Source: Pseudomonadota bacterium
GTDB taxonomy: Bacteria > Desulfobacterota > Desulfobulbia > Desulfobulbales > JAHJIY01
DNA length: 64,000 nucleotides
Direction: 5' to 3'
Assembly (NCBI GenBank): GCA_018823175.1
Contig: JAHJIY010000051.1
Coordinates: 29,967-93,966, forward strand
A program made the position numbers and the translations under genes. The notes under the pieces are model-generated. The model saw only the letters and a program-made list of their open reading frames with translations, ran no database searches and was not told the origin of the DNA. This document shows, piece after piece, positions 50,930 to 59,415 of this stretch; position 1 is the stretch's first letter; each line of letters opens with the position of its first letter.

Positions 50930-51941
50930 TCAATCTCCTTCCTCCCCGATTTTCGGGGTCTTGGGTATTTCCGGAAAAGTCCATGAAGCAAGATGCTCTG
51001 TTCCGACCCGACGATCCGACCTTCTCCGAACATAATCCTCGGTCCCGAAATCAGCGCCGATCGTCACCCACAGCAACTGTTGCGGGCAGACACTGGTACA
51101 GGTCAGGCAGAGAACGCATTCGGAGCAGGCTATGCGCCGCCCCTGTTTTAGATAATCGGTCAGACGGATATCCATCGGACAATTCTTCTCGCAGACCTTG
51201 CAACCGGTACAGTCCTCAACATCACCCCCGATCTTGACCAATGATGCCCGTGACCCGATCTTTAAAAAAAACGGCAACCGGGCAAAGATACTTGCAAAAG
51301 GCCCGGTTATCATTAAGCCACCAGCCCAGGAGTAAACCGACTCCAAAATAACATAGATTACCGCCGAAAAACCACCAAAGTTCCGGGATCTCCCAAAAAA
51401 CAGCATATTGGGGGACCATCGGCGCCTGCCCCAGGAAGTTACCAGTATAGCCGAGGATTTGCGGCAAACCATAGTCATAGAAACGGTTAAGGATGAGCAC
51501 CGGGGCCAACCCCAGGGCGAAATGCAGATAACGGAGACGCTCCCAATGGCGGGAAACCCGGCCCGCCGGTATCTTCCAAGGAAGAAAATCAAAAAGTGCC
51601 ACCGTCCAACATGCCCAACCACACCCCCCCCGGTTGAAGATAAACGGCCCGATGATTTTTGCGATCAGATAATGCATGACCGAGGCAGCGGAGATCCCGC
51701 CCAAAAGCCAGAACCAAAAGCCCTCGATCTGCATGTTTTCCGGAGAGATCAACCCGAGAAACAGATAGATCAATCCCATACCCAAGCCAAAAAACATATA
51801 ACCGCCGACCAGAAGTTGGGAGAGGCGATGGGCCCAAGGTTTTCGTTGCTACGGCAACAAAGGCCAGAGACCCATACCGATGACCAGCGAGACCCCGATG
51901 ATCGAAAAATTGTAGAGATAGAAGATCGCGCCGGTTAATTG
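50930..51941 (-). pseudogene. Disrupted NapH/NosR-type membrane polyferredoxin
   Basis: The protein-like reading begins LTGAIFYLYNFSIIGVSLVI and GMGLWPLLP, is interrupted by an in-frame TAG (51851-51849), and resumes QRKPWAHRLSQLLVGGYMFF and onward with several membrane helices. A second lesion lies in an 8-T run (minus strand, 51271-51264): upstream text ends FCKYLCPVAV and the rest, FLKIGSRASLVKIGGDVEDC and TGCKVCEKNCPMDI, is in the next frame. Removing one T restores FCKYLCPVAVFLKIGSRASL. The 3' part carries two 4Fe-4S motifs (CTGCKVCEKNCP and CSECVLCLTCTSVCP). No start codon precedes the first part. At least two independent lesions make a pseudogene likely, although sequencing error in the T run is possible. 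Confidence 0.75.
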
Positions 51942-51953
51942 TCATAATGACAA
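51939..51953. promoter_or_regulatory. NorR-like dyad site 1
   Basis: TTGTCATAATGACAA, a perfect palindrome containing GT-N7-AC, the core consensus recalled for NorR (nitric-oxide-responsive sigma-54 activator). A second dyad lies 21 bases away (two helical turns). Confidence 0.55.
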
Positions 51954-51960
51954 ATTCGCC

Positions 51961-51973
51961 TGTCATAGTGACA
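51961..51973. promoter_or_regulatory. NorR-like dyad site 2
   Basis: TGTCATAGTGACA, GT-N7-AC with a near-perfect dyad, centred 21 bases from site 1 and about 62 bases upstream of the sigma-54-like promoter. Confidence 0.55.
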
Positions 51974-52026
51974 TGATTTTTCCCGTTCTTTTCCCCACTC
52001 TCCTGTAATCATTACGTTTTTTCATG

Positions 52027-52044
52027 TTGGCACGGTTCTGGCAT
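52027..52044 (+). promoter_or_regulatory. Sigma-54-like promoter for two small membrane proteins
   Basis: TTGGCACGGTTCTGGCAT: perfect -24 element TGGCACG, GG (52029-52030) and GC (52041-52042) exactly 10 bases apart; the -12 element TGGCAT has one mismatch to TTGCAT. The first gene starts 72 bases downstream. Confidence 0.75.
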
Positions 52045-52115
52045 TATAACTAACCAACAACGGCGATTAGGCCAAACATGGAAATTTAATTTAAAAAATA
52101 TAAAGGGGATTTATC

Positions 52116-52334
52116 ATGACAACTGCAAATACCAAAACCAGAGCAAACATAAACACCAGTACCGCCGCTACCACCGAGAGCGCAGTTAATGTCGCGGCCA
52201 AAGGAACCTTCGCGGTTGCCGGCACCGCTGCGGCGATCATCGGTTTGTGGGCCGCCGCCTGTTTCGTCGGCGCCATGGCAGGAACCGGACCGATCGGCCT
52301 GATCAAATCCTGGTTTGCCGCAATTGGCATGTAA
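52116..52334 (+). CDS. Small membrane protein, paralogous pair member 1
   Basis: A 72-residue protein with a Thr/Asn/Ala-rich polar N-terminus (MTTANTKTRANINTSTAATT) and one membrane segment (GTFAVAGTAAAIIGLWAAAC, FVGAMAG, about 31-57). The C-terminus is GPIGLIKSWFAAIGM. It shares GLWAxAC, (F/I)(V/I)GAM, GP and a conserved final SxFxAIxG with the next gene. AAGGGG precedes the ATG. The pair lies behind a sigma-54-like promoter with NorR-like dyads and divergent from a polyferredoxin relic. No family is recognised; a role under nitric oxide or redox stress is inferred from regulation only. Confidence 0.72.
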   Translation: MTTANTKTRANINTSTAATTESAVNVAAKGTFAVAGTAAAIIGLWAAACFVGAMAGTGPIGLIKSWFAAIGM

Positions 52335-52386
52335 GCTTAAATAATCCCAAGAAATATATTTTCAGATTTAAATAAAGGAGACCATC

Positions 52387-52608
52387 ATGACTGCAACAAC
52401 CAGAACCCGCACAAAAGTAAATGTAGGCCAGGCAGTAAATACCCAAACCGGGCTGGATACCGTTTCTAAAAGCAGCATCGTAGTCATGGGCATCGTTTCC
52501 ACCTCCATTGGTTTATGGGCAACCGCCTGCATTATCGGCGCCATGTTCACCAGCGGCGGCCCCTTGCAATTGGCCCAGAGCTACTTTTCAGCTATTACCG
52601 GCATCTAA
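52387..52608 (+). CDS. Small membrane protein, paralogous pair member 2
   Basis: A 73-residue protein, MTATTRTRTKVNVGQAVNTQ at the N-terminus, then a membrane segment SSIVVMGIVSTSIGLWATAC and IIGAM. It ends GPLQLAQSYFSAITGI, clearly paralogous to the gene at 52116. The conserved Cys inside the membrane segment (GLWAxAC) and the Gly-Pro pair are shared. AAAGGAG precedes the ATG by 7 bases. It is followed by a strong terminator, so the two genes form one short transcript. Function unknown. Confidence 0.75.
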   Translation: MTATTRTRTKVNVGQAVNTQTGLDTVSKSSIVVMGIVSTSIGLWATACIIGAMFTSGGPLQLAQSYFSAITGI

Positions 52609-52637
52609 TTTTTCTGTAGATATTCTTTCAAACAAAA

Positions 52638-52673
52638 ATCCCGGTCAGATTATCTTCTGATCGGGATTTTTTT
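52638..52673 (+). terminator. Intrinsic terminator of the small-protein pair
   Basis: ATCCCGGTCAGA and TCTGATCGGGAT form a 12-bp stem (one G-T pair) with loop TTATCT, followed by TTTTTTT. Confidence 0.92.
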
Positions 52674-52775
52674 ATTAATTTCAAATGAAAGACCAGCTGC
52701 TGCCCACTAAGAGCCAGCCATCTTCAACTCCGGGAAACGGATCTCTCCCGTTTGTTATTTCTTCTCACTTGTGGA

Positions 52776-53114
52776 TCAGGCCGGACATGCCGGTAAGTGC
52801 TTGTTCACGTAGGTGTTAATTTTCCCCTCGTCGTTTTCCGGTAAAAACATGAAAGTAACCGCAGTTTCCAGGATATTTTCCTTTTCAATTTCTTCCACCA
52901 CCCAGCCCAACACCTTAATTGACTCCGACTCGCCAGGCAGGGTAAATTCCAGAAATACTTCCTTTGCCCCGTGTCGGCGGATATTGCTGGGCTTGGTATA
53001 GCGCATGCCGGTATTGCTTAAACTGACAACTCTTGCGTTCAATGTACCGGAAACCAGTTTTTCAGAAACAGTAACATCCAGCGCGACCCGAATTCCCTCA
53101 CGACGTTCATTCAT
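52776..53114 (-). CDS. PilZ-domain protein
   Basis: A 112-residue single-domain protein. The RxxxR motif is REGIR at the N-terminus (MNERREGIRVALDVTVSEKL) and the second motif reads SLSNTGMRY, close to the [DN]xSxxG pattern but with Ser in place of Asp/Asn. Both are the cyclic di-GMP contact sites of PilZ. The ATG at 53114 is preferred to an upstream one because it starts just before the binding motif; the ribosome site is weak. Probably a soluble c-di-GMP receptor; binding affinity may be affected by the changed residue. Confidence 0.82.
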   Translation of the reverse strand: MNERREGIRVALDVTVSEKLVSGTLNARVVSLSNTGMRYTKPSNIRRHGAKEVFLEFTLPGESESIKVLGWVVEEIEKENILETAVTFMFLPENDEGKINTYVNKHLPACPA

Positions 53115-53277
53115 TATTGTATTCCCATACCTTCGACTGTTTTTTTTCAGATTACCCCAAGGCAACCGGAAGGTCTTCGACAAAAAGTTATCTTGATCCC
53201 ATCAAAATAACACATATAAAATAAGGAACCAGCAATTTCCGGCTGATCCCTTGACCGTCTGGAATCAAGGCCCAACA

Positions 53278-53706
53278 TTATTTGAGATCGGCAATTTTTA
53301 TTTCAAAAGTGAGGCTTCGACCAGCAAGAGGATGATTGCCATCAACGGTAATTTCTTCCCCGTCAATCTTTGTGATCACCCCTTCAATCAATGACCCGTC
53401 TTTAGCACTAAAAGATATTTCACGATCAATTTGTAAATTTGTTCCGGCCGGGATTTCGTCGACCCGGACCGTAGAAATCAAAGCCGGATCTTTTGGGCCA
53501 TAGGCATCTGAGGGTTTAAACACCGCTGTCTTGGTTTGTCCAAGTTTCATGCCGATTACGGCATTTTCAAATCCTTTGATAACCTTCCCTTTGCCGACCA
53601 CAAATACGAGTGGGGCCTGTCCGATGTTCGTTTCAAACACCGTCCCATCCTTAAACTTACCGGTATAAACAACAGACACCCGACTGCCTTTTTTAACCTG
53701 TGACAT
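53278..53706 (-). CDS. FKBP-type peptidyl-prolyl isomerase (SlyD-like)
   Basis: A 142-residue protein. VKKGSRVSVVYTGKFKDGTV, FETNIGQAPLVFVVGKGKVI and KGFENAVIGMKLGQTKTAVF form the FKBP fold; an insert-in-flap region (DAYGPKDPALISTVRVDEIP through FSAKDGSLIEGVITKIDG) and DGNHPLAGRSLTFEIKIADL complete the SlyD/FkpB-like form. It lacks the His-rich metal tail of E. coli SlyD. It acts as a cytosolic proline isomerase and chaperone. GGAG lies 9 bases upstream of the ATG at 53706. Confidence 0.92.
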   Translation of the reverse strand: MSQVKKGSRVSVVYTGKFKDGTVFETNIGQAPLVFVVGKGKVIKGFENAVIGMKLGQTKTAVFKPSDAYGPKDPALISTVRVDEIPAGTNLQIDREISFSAKDGSLIEGVITKIDGEEITVDGNHPLAGRSLTFEIKIADLK

Positions 53707-53811
53707 CGTTATTTTCTCCAATCAAAAATTATATCGACAAAGTTACCACCTCACGGAGGCAAGATATTTCCAGACAATTAAGCCCGGATAACAAATGATG
53801 CACCCCTTCTA

Positions 53812-54477
53812 CTAGAAAGAAACCCGCTCCAGATTCTTTTGATAATCGCGAAATAACTCCTCAAACATCTTCACCCAGTGGCCGCCGGTCATCAATCCGA
53901 ATCCGTGCAAAGCTGAACCGGAAACCTCGTAACGAGCCTTACCTTCCGGTCCTTTGACTATGAGAACGGTTTTGAGCCGCCCGGCCATTTTCGGAATCGA
54001 CCCGGAGAAACCGCCCCCCTTAACCTCGATAAAACCCCAGAGCTGGTCAATCTCCACGTCCATGGTAATAGCCTTATCACTACCTTTGGCCTGGTCGCTA
54101 ACCACCTTATATCCTCTGGCGGTAAGGCTCTTGGTCAGGAGCTCCCGCACGACTTCGTCAACCGGCTGGGACTGCGCCAGGAAGATGTTGTTACGCGCCT
54201 TGCCGTAACCATCGCGAACCCGGGCAATATAATAACGACGCTGGTCAGCATTAATGGTCGCCACTGTGCCCTCGGCAATTGAAGGTGTGTCGGCCTCGGC
54301 GGGTCGGTCCTCGAAGTGGCGATTGTCGTTAATCCGGCCTAGTACGATCAGCTGGCCGCTTTTACCAGCCACGGTCGGCTCAGGAACCTTGAGACGGATT
54401 TCGGAACGCCGCCCGGCTTCGACTCCACCGGGGACCAAGAGCAGAATCAACAAGAAGAACAGGCCAAGACGTCGCAT
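53812..54477 (-). CDS. Exported protein of unknown function, YajG-like
   Basis: A 221-residue protein with a signal peptide (MRRLGLFFLLILLLVPGGVE-A). The mature part has QLIVLGRINDNRHFEDRPAE, VDEVVRELLTKSLTARGYKV and TMDVEIDQLWGFIEVKGGGF, a pattern like YajG/DUF-type lipoprotein domains that assemble envelope complexes, though no lipobox Cys is present. The ATG at 54477 has GAGGT 7 bases upstream and gives a normal signal peptide, so it is preferred to the longer form. No neighbours in an evident operon. Function not assigned. Confidence 0.75.
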   Translation of the reverse strand: MRRLGLFFLLILLLVPGGVEAGRRSEIRLKVPEPTVAGKSGQLIVLGRINDNRHFEDRPAEADTPSIAEGTVATINADQRRYYIARVRDGYGKARNNIFLAQSQPVDEVVRELLTKSLTARGYKVVSDQAKGSDKAITMDVEIDQLWGFIEVKGGGFSGSIPKMAGRLKTVLIVKGPEGKARYEVSGSALHGFGLMTGGHWVKMFEELFRDYQKNLERVSF

Positions 54478-54725
54478 AGATAACCTCAGAGTAAAATTTT
54501 CGTGACCAAATTTCCCGAAAAAATAATCATCCTTTTTAGCCATTTCCGACCTCCCTTGTCAACAACGGTGGTTTAACTACACCCCTCATTAAAACAGCTT
54601 TGTCCCGGATTAAGGATGATATTCCCGGAATTACAGAAAATACAAAAAATTCCACGGCCCATACAGCTGCCTGGGGTCAAAGAAGAATATGAGGTCAGTC
54701 TAAAAAGTGAGTCTTCCCCAACTCG

Positions 54726-55571
54726 TTAACCAGGCTTCTGTTTCTCAAGAATCACCAGCGCGATTCCTCCAAGAATTGCTCCGGATGCCAAGACTAAGCG
54801 CAGGGTTATGGCCTCACCGAGGAAAACGATACCACCCAATGCCGCAATGACCGGGACACTGAGTTGCACTATTGCAGCATTAGTGGCTTTCAACGCAGGC
54901 AATGCGGTGTACCAGATGCTGTACCCTATTCCGGAAGCCAGTGCACCCGACGAAACTGCATACCACAATCCGGCATTATCCAGCGAGGTACTTTTCAACA
55001 TCAATAAGGTCAATGCTGCCGCAAAAGGAACAGCACGCAAAAAATTTCCGGCCGTTACCTTAGTGGGATCGCCGGCACCTTTACCACGCAAAGAATAAAT
55101 GCCCCAGGCAACTCCGGCACCAAACATCAGAATAGAGCCATACAGTGGCGGTGCCGATAGACCAGGCAGCAACAGGCCGACAAGTCCTCCGCAAGCGAGC
55201 ATAAGTCCGATGAGTTGTATTCTCAGCAGACGCTCCCCCGCCCAAAGGCCATGACCGATCATCGTTGCCTGGACAGCGCCAAAAAGCAGGATCGCACCGG
55301 TTGCCGCAGGCAAACTCACATAGGCAAAAGATAATCCTGCGGCATAAGTAAACAAGGTAAAGGCCGACAGCCAATTACCCTCACCGGCATATGTGCCTCT
55401 TCGCATTCGCACTATCAGCCAAAGCATCACTGCTCCAGAGCTCAATCTAATTACAGTGAAGCTGGCGGCATCAATGGCGGTATGGTTAAGAGCGGCCCGG
55501 CAGAGAAGTGAATTGCCGGCAAAAGCAATCATGGTAAGCGACGTCAGGGTAATTATACGGGCATATGACAT
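54726..55571 (-). CDS. DMT superfamily transporter (EamA)
   Basis: A 281-residue integral membrane protein with about ten helices in two EamA repeats: ARIITLTSLTMIAFAGNSLL (helix 1), AASFTVIRLSSGAVMLWLIV, WLSAFTLFTYAAGLSFAYVS, and in the second half LYGSILMFGAGVAWGIYSLR, IGYSIWYTALPALKATNAAI and GGIVFLGEAITLRLVLASGA. It is a likely metabolite/drug transporter of unknown substrate. Divergent from the aldo/keto reductase gene. Confidence 0.9.
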   Translation of the reverse strand: MSYARIITLTSLTMIAFAGNSLLCRAALNHTAIDAASFTVIRLSSGAVMLWLIVRMRRGTYAGEGNWLSAFTLFTYAAGLSFAYVSLPAATGAILLFGAVQATMIGHGLWAGERLLRIQLIGLMLACGGLVGLLLPGLSAPPLYGSILMFGAGVAWGIYSLRGKGAGDPTKVTAGNFLRAVPFAAALTLLMLKSTSLDNAGLWYAVSSGALASGIGYSIWYTALPALKATNAAIVQLSVPVIAALGGIVFLGEAITLRLVLASGAILGGIALVILEKQKPG

Positions 55572-55711
55572 TAAAAAATCCCCTTAAGACTCTCAAGTAA
55601 CGGTGACCCTGGCCAACGGCAAAACCTTTTCTCTGCTGTTTTTTATTTTCTGATAATTAAGTATGATATACTCGCAAAAAGTCAAGTGATGGTAATTAAA
55701 AGGAGAATAGA

Positions 55712-56731
55712 ATGAAATACAACTATATCGGGAAAAGCGGCCTGCGGGTCTCAAATATCTGCATGGGAACGATGACCTTCGGGAAAAAGTGCGATAAAAA
55801 AATATCATTTAAGATTCTGGATAAGGCCTACGCCAACGGGGTTAACTTTTTTGATATGGCAGAAGTCTATCCCGTACCGCCGACGGCGGAAACATACGGA
55901 ATCACCGAGGAGATCTTCGGCGAGTGGCTGGCCCTTAAACCTAGAGATTCGATTATTCTGGCCTCGAAAGTTGCCGGCGCGGCCAATGGCTGGTTTGTGC
56001 CGCCGGTCCGGCACGGCCTGACTGCCATTGATGCGTTTCATATCACCACCGCCATCGAAGGAAGCCTGCGTCGACTCAAGACCGAATACATTGATCTTTA
56101 TCAGATCCATTGGCCGGATACCGTGGTGCCGATTGAAGAAAGTCTTGAGGCCCTCGATCAGCTCGTTCGCAGCGGCAAAGTGCGCTATCTCGGGACCTCA
56201 AACGACAATGCCTACGGTTTGACCAAAGCCCTGGAAACCAGCCGCTACCAGGGATTCAAACGATTTGAAAGCATCCAGAACAACTTTTCAATGCTCAATC
56301 GACGCTGCCTTGATGAAATCGCCCTCGTCTGTCAGAAGGAGCAGGTTGGACTACTCCCTTATTCACCGTTGGCCGGAGGAGTATTGAGCGGTAAATATAT
56401 ACCCGGTGGGCAATGGGATGGTTTTCGCTACGGTGATTACCTGAATGATCCCGATCACAGGATGAAGGCCCAAGCCGGACGATATGCCAACGAGCGATCA
56501 ATAGCGGCGGCCCAGAAATATGCGGCCATCGCGAAAAAACATGGACTTGCTCCGGCAACCATGGCGGCCGCCTGGACCTTAAGTTTTAATTTTGTGCCAA
56601 GCACAATCGTCGGCGCAACTCATCCCAACCAACTTGACGACACCCTGGCCGCATCGGAGACCATTCTCCCGAAAGAGTTACTTAATGAGTGCGACAGCGT
56701 CAATCAGGAGATTCTTTATCCGATGGGTTGA
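55712..56731 (+). CDS. Aldo/keto reductase
   Basis: A 339-residue TIM-barrel oxidoreductase. Catalytic residues can be placed: Asp in NFFDMAEVYPVP, Tyr in the same segment (AEVY), Lys in ILASKVAGAANGW and His in YQIHWPD. The C-terminal GATHPNQLDDTLAASE is the NADPH-binding loop. The family reduces carbonyls with NADPH. It resembles the Tas/potassium channel beta subunit-like AKRs in length and in SGLRVSNICMGTMTFG at the N-terminus. AGGAG precedes the ATG. Substrate unknown. Confidence 0.92.
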   Translation: MKYNYIGKSGLRVSNICMGTMTFGKKCDKKISFKILDKAYANGVNFFDMAEVYPVPPTAETYGITEEIFGEWLALKPRDSIILASKVAGAANGWFVPPVRHGLTAIDAFHITTAIEGSLRRLKTEYIDLYQIHWPDTVVPIEESLEALDQLVRSGKVRYLGTSNDNAYGLTKALETSRYQGFKRFESIQNNFSMLNRRCLDEIALVCQKEQVGLLPYSPLAGGVLSGKYIPGGQWDGFRYGDYLNDPDHRMKAQAGRYANERSIAAAQKYAAIAKKHGLAPATMAAAWTLSFNFVPSTIVGATHPNQLDDTLAASETILPKELLNECDSVNQEILYPMG

Positions 56732-56883
56732 AAATATTTAGGACAATCCCCTTAATGCAAGGCAGAAATTAAGGCATTTTAAACGAGAATTGTTCTTGTT
56801 GATTTTGTCTGGCTGATTATTTTGAATGATCGGTAAAATCATTATTCTGCCCACCTAAACCGCACTCTTTCCCGGAGTTACCA

Positions 56884-57081
56884 ATGTCTCAAAAAGTTGT
56901 AATCGACACCTATGAATGTATCGGCTGTGAAGGTTGCGTCGACCTCTGTCCTGAAGTCTTTGCCTTCCGCAGTGAGGATGAAAAAGCCGTAGTGATCAAG
57001 CCGGAAGCAATCGACCTGGAATGTGTCAGAGAAATGATTGCCTTATGTCCGCCAAAATGTATTTCAATAGAGGATGACTAG
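56884..57081 (+). CDS. 4Fe-4S ferredoxin (single cluster)
   Basis: A 65-residue ferredoxin. CIGCEGCVDLCP (Cys12, 15, 18, 22) supplies three or four ligands and ALCPPKC (Cys54 and Cys58) the last. With one complete cluster motif it resembles Desulfovibrio-type monocluster ferredoxins. MSQKVVIDTYECIGCEGCVD begins directly with the ligands. An upstream GGAG is within reach of the ATG. An electron carrier; partner not visible. Confidence 0.9.
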   Translation: MSQKVVIDTYECIGCEGCVDLCPEVFAFRSEDEKAVVIKPEAIDLECVREMIALCPPKCISIEDD

Positions 57082-57141
57082 AAATCAACAACATCCCTCG
57101 TCCTGATAACGAAGTCATCAATTGTGATGGTGGCAAGTAAG

Positions 57142-57159
57142 TTACTCGATAGCGAGTAA
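57142..57159. repeat. Short inverted repeat after the ferredoxin gene
   Basis: TTACTCG-ATAG-CGAGTAA, a 7-bp perfect stem with 4-base loop. It may be an operator or a transcript-end hairpin; there is no U-tract. Confidence 0.45.
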
Positions 57160-57246
57160 GCGAACTGAACCGTGGCGTATGGTGTCAACCTTGGGACAGT
57201 TTTTTGATTGGCAAAAGTCTATACCCTAATGATATCACGCTCCCTT

Positions 57247-58056
57247 TTACAATTTAGTATTCTGACGGGGAGGATATGCCAAAAAGTCCTCCTTCTCCGG
57301 TTCCCAATACGGCAATGTTTGATTGAGAACAGCCTGCCGGTAATAATAAATGGGCCAGAGATGCGGAGAACCTTTAAATCCGGCGGCCTCCTTAAGAGCT
57401 GTAACATCAAAGGTATGAGGGTGCTGCAACGGTTCATTACTGCCTGGAACGGTATCATCGCGATCAATATACGCATCACTGATATCGGCACAACTGCCAA
57501 AATGACGGGTGCCGTAACCCCAGTTAACCCCACCGTAAATACTGACCGGGTCAAGATAGGTCGTTTGGATAAAAATATTTCCATTCCTCTTCTTGATTGC
57601 CTCACACATCCCGTACACAACAAATGAACCCGCACTGTGCCCGATAAGATGCAACCGCTTGATATTTTTCTGGGCACTCAATTTTTGCCCCAGATCATGG
57701 CCGATCCGCCTGGCATTGAGGGTGCTGCGAAACAGATCTTTCGAATACGCACCCCAATCAACGATCACCACCTGCTGCTGATCATTCAATAATGAAGATT
57801 CCAGATCAAGGGCAAATCCTTCAGCCCAGGAAGAAGGGCTGTCCCCCTTGCCATGCACCAGGACGATAAGCTCCGCAATATTATTTCCGACGGAAGCCAT
57901 CTTTATTTTATTACCCAGGGGCCAGGGAATGTTCGAATACCCGATAATGAACAACGAAGCCGTGACAAAAGTTACTCCCGGCACAATGACAATTATCCAT
58001 AACCATTGTTGCAAGGTAAAAACCAGGAAGCGTTTCTGCCAGATGTTTTTATCCAT
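57247..58056 (-). CDS. Alpha/beta hydrolase (lipase-like), membrane anchored
   Basis: A 269-residue protein with an N-terminal membrane helix (QWLWIIVIVPGVTFVTASLF). AELIVLVHGKGDSPSSWAEG marks the oxyanion strand-loop and HLIGHSAGSFVVYGM the nucleophile elbow GHSAG. Candidate acid and base are Asp in YLDPVSIYGG and His in LQHPHTFDV or GSPHLWPIY. The ATG at 58056 is used, since a TTG further upstream has no clear ribosome site. Predicted lipase/esterase of unknown substrate facing the periplasm. Confidence 0.82.
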   Translation of the reverse strand: MDKNIWQKRFLVFTLQQWLWIIVIVPGVTFVTASLFIIGYSNIPWPLGNKIKMASVGNNIAELIVLVHGKGDSPSSWAEGFALDLESSLLNDQQQVVIVDWGAYSKDLFRSTLNARRIGHDLGQKLSAQKNIKRLHLIGHSAGSFVVYGMCEAIKKRNGNIFIQTTYLDPVSIYGGVNWGYGTRHFGSCADISDAYIDRDDTVPGSNEPLQHPHTFDVTALKEAAGFKGSPHLWPIYYYRQAVLNQTLPYWEPEKEDFLAYPPRQNTKL

Positions 58057-58170
58057 TATTTTTCTTACCAAAAGACACTTTACCAGGCAAAAAATGAAGG
58101 CCGCAATAAACTTGTCTGCGATTAAGTAAAAGAAGTAACTTCAATAAGTTGTTACTTCCTGATTTGACCT

Positions 58171-58215
58171 TGAACATGCAAAGCGAAACGCATTCCCCGC
58201 AGCTTGCTGCGGGGG
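58171..58215 (+). repeat. Family E repeat with perfect hairpin
   Basis: GAACATGCAAAGCGAAACGC then ATTCCCCGCAGCTTGCTGCG. CCCCGCAGC and GCTGCGGGG make a 9-bp perfect stem at 58195-58214. A related interrupted copy lies at 10945-11028, and a partial CTGCTGCGGGGAGC occurs at about 58290-58305. Confidence 0.65.
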
Positions 58216-58362
58216 TAGTGAGTGAATCTGATGAAAGAATCCTTCCATACGGAGATTTCCAGTGGCTCGGAGTGTCGCAGGCTCCCTTACCTGCTGCGGG
58301 GAGCTTCAATACTTTAGATTCTCCTGGGGTCAGAACCCCGGTCTGCACGCTTACCGTACCAT

Positions 58363-59307
58363 CTAATTACCAGGTTTAAGTACTCCATTCTGATTACTCA
58401 CGCCACGTTGCAACACCACAGTGGCCAGGCTGATCACCACCACTCCCGGCAAAATGATGACGGGCGGCAATCCCTTGCCAAGCCCCCAGTTGATCATCAG
58501 CACAAAGGCTGGATAGAAATAGCTATAGGCCATGACCCGGGTAGGCCCCAGGTAAATTGTCCCGATATTACTCAGATAAAAAGAGAGAATGGTGGAGAGG
58601 AGCGCCAGATAAATAATCCCCCACCAGACCAAAGCCCCGACCCCGGACCAGTCGACCGAGGCCAGGCTGGGAATAGCGAGGAGAAAAAACCAGACCATGC
58701 CGGTCGCCAGAACCCAGAAGGTCATGACTATCATCGGCTCCTGCCGATGCAACTTTTTAACCAGAGGCGGATAAGCGGCCATCATAAAGCAACCGATCAA
58801 AAAAAGCAGATCGCCATAATTGAGTTCCAAGGCCAGGAGTCGATCAAGATCACCCCGAAAGATCACCCAGAGGGCGCCAAGCATACCAAACACCACGGCA
58901 ATAATTCGATTCCGACCCAACCGTTCCTTAAGAAAAATCGAGCTGTATATCCCGGAGATCCCCGGAACCATAGTAAAGATAACACTGGTGTTGAAGGCGC
59001 TGGTATAGCGCAGGGACTCAAACATACACCAGAAGAAGCCAACGGTGCTGGCGCTGATTAAGCTGTAGCAGAGCAATTGCCGTCCGCCGGGCAGAGTAAA
59101 ACCATGCTGTAAAAAGAGTAGCGGCGCCAGACAAAGGGTAGCCAGTCCATAGCGAACCAGAAGAAGTACGGATGGCTCAAGACCATGGGTGATCGCCGCC
59201 CCGACGGTAAAGGAACCGGATACCACGATGGTGACCAGCACCATCAGACTGTGCATCAGCCATAAGGGCAAGGCCTTGGCGGGTATGATGGTTTTGGTCT
59301 TCAGCAT
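58363..59307 (-). CDS. DMT superfamily transporter (EamA)
   Basis: A 314-residue integral membrane protein with two EamA repeats and about ten helices: LWLMHSLMVLVTIVVSGSFT, PSVLLLVRYGLATLCLAPLL, LLCYSLISASTVGFFWCMFE, and in the second half GDLLFLIGCFMMAAYPPLVK, MTFWVLATGMVWFFLLAIPS and VLMINWGLGKGLPPVIILPG. Related to the transporter at 54726 in fold only. Probable small-molecule exporter; substrate unknown. Confidence 0.9.
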   Translation of the reverse strand: MLKTKTIIPAKALPLWLMHSLMVLVTIVVSGSFTVGAAITHGLEPSVLLLVRYGLATLCLAPLLFLQHGFTLPGGRQLLCYSLISASTVGFFWCMFESLRYTSAFNTSVIFTMVPGISGIYSSIFLKERLGRNRIIAVVFGMLGALWVIFRGDLDRLLALELNYGDLLFLIGCFMMAAYPPLVKKLHRQEPMIVMTFWVLATGMVWFFLLAIPSLASVDWSGVGALVWWGIIYLALLSTILSFYLSNIGTIYLGPTRVMAYSYFYPAFVLMINWGLGKGLPPVIILPGVVVISLATVVLQRGVSNQNGVLKPGN

Positions 59308-59415
59308 GGGAGAGAAGATAACCCGCCGAGAGGGGTTGGCAAGAAAAAACTTCTGCTAACCGGCGAGAAATAGCTCCGGCCCCATTTTGCTCTCATTTTC
59401 ATTGCTATCTTTACA

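Noticed and set aside
51849..51851. Pyrrolysine or readthrough at the amber codon of the polyferredoxin
   Set aside because: The gene also has a frameshift and lacks a start codon, so decay is the simpler explanation; no PylT or pyl genes are in the window.
58408..59061. Plus-strand open frame of 217 residues
   Set aside because: Antisense of the EamA transporter; His/Gln/Asp-rich text typical of a shadow frame of a membrane protein.
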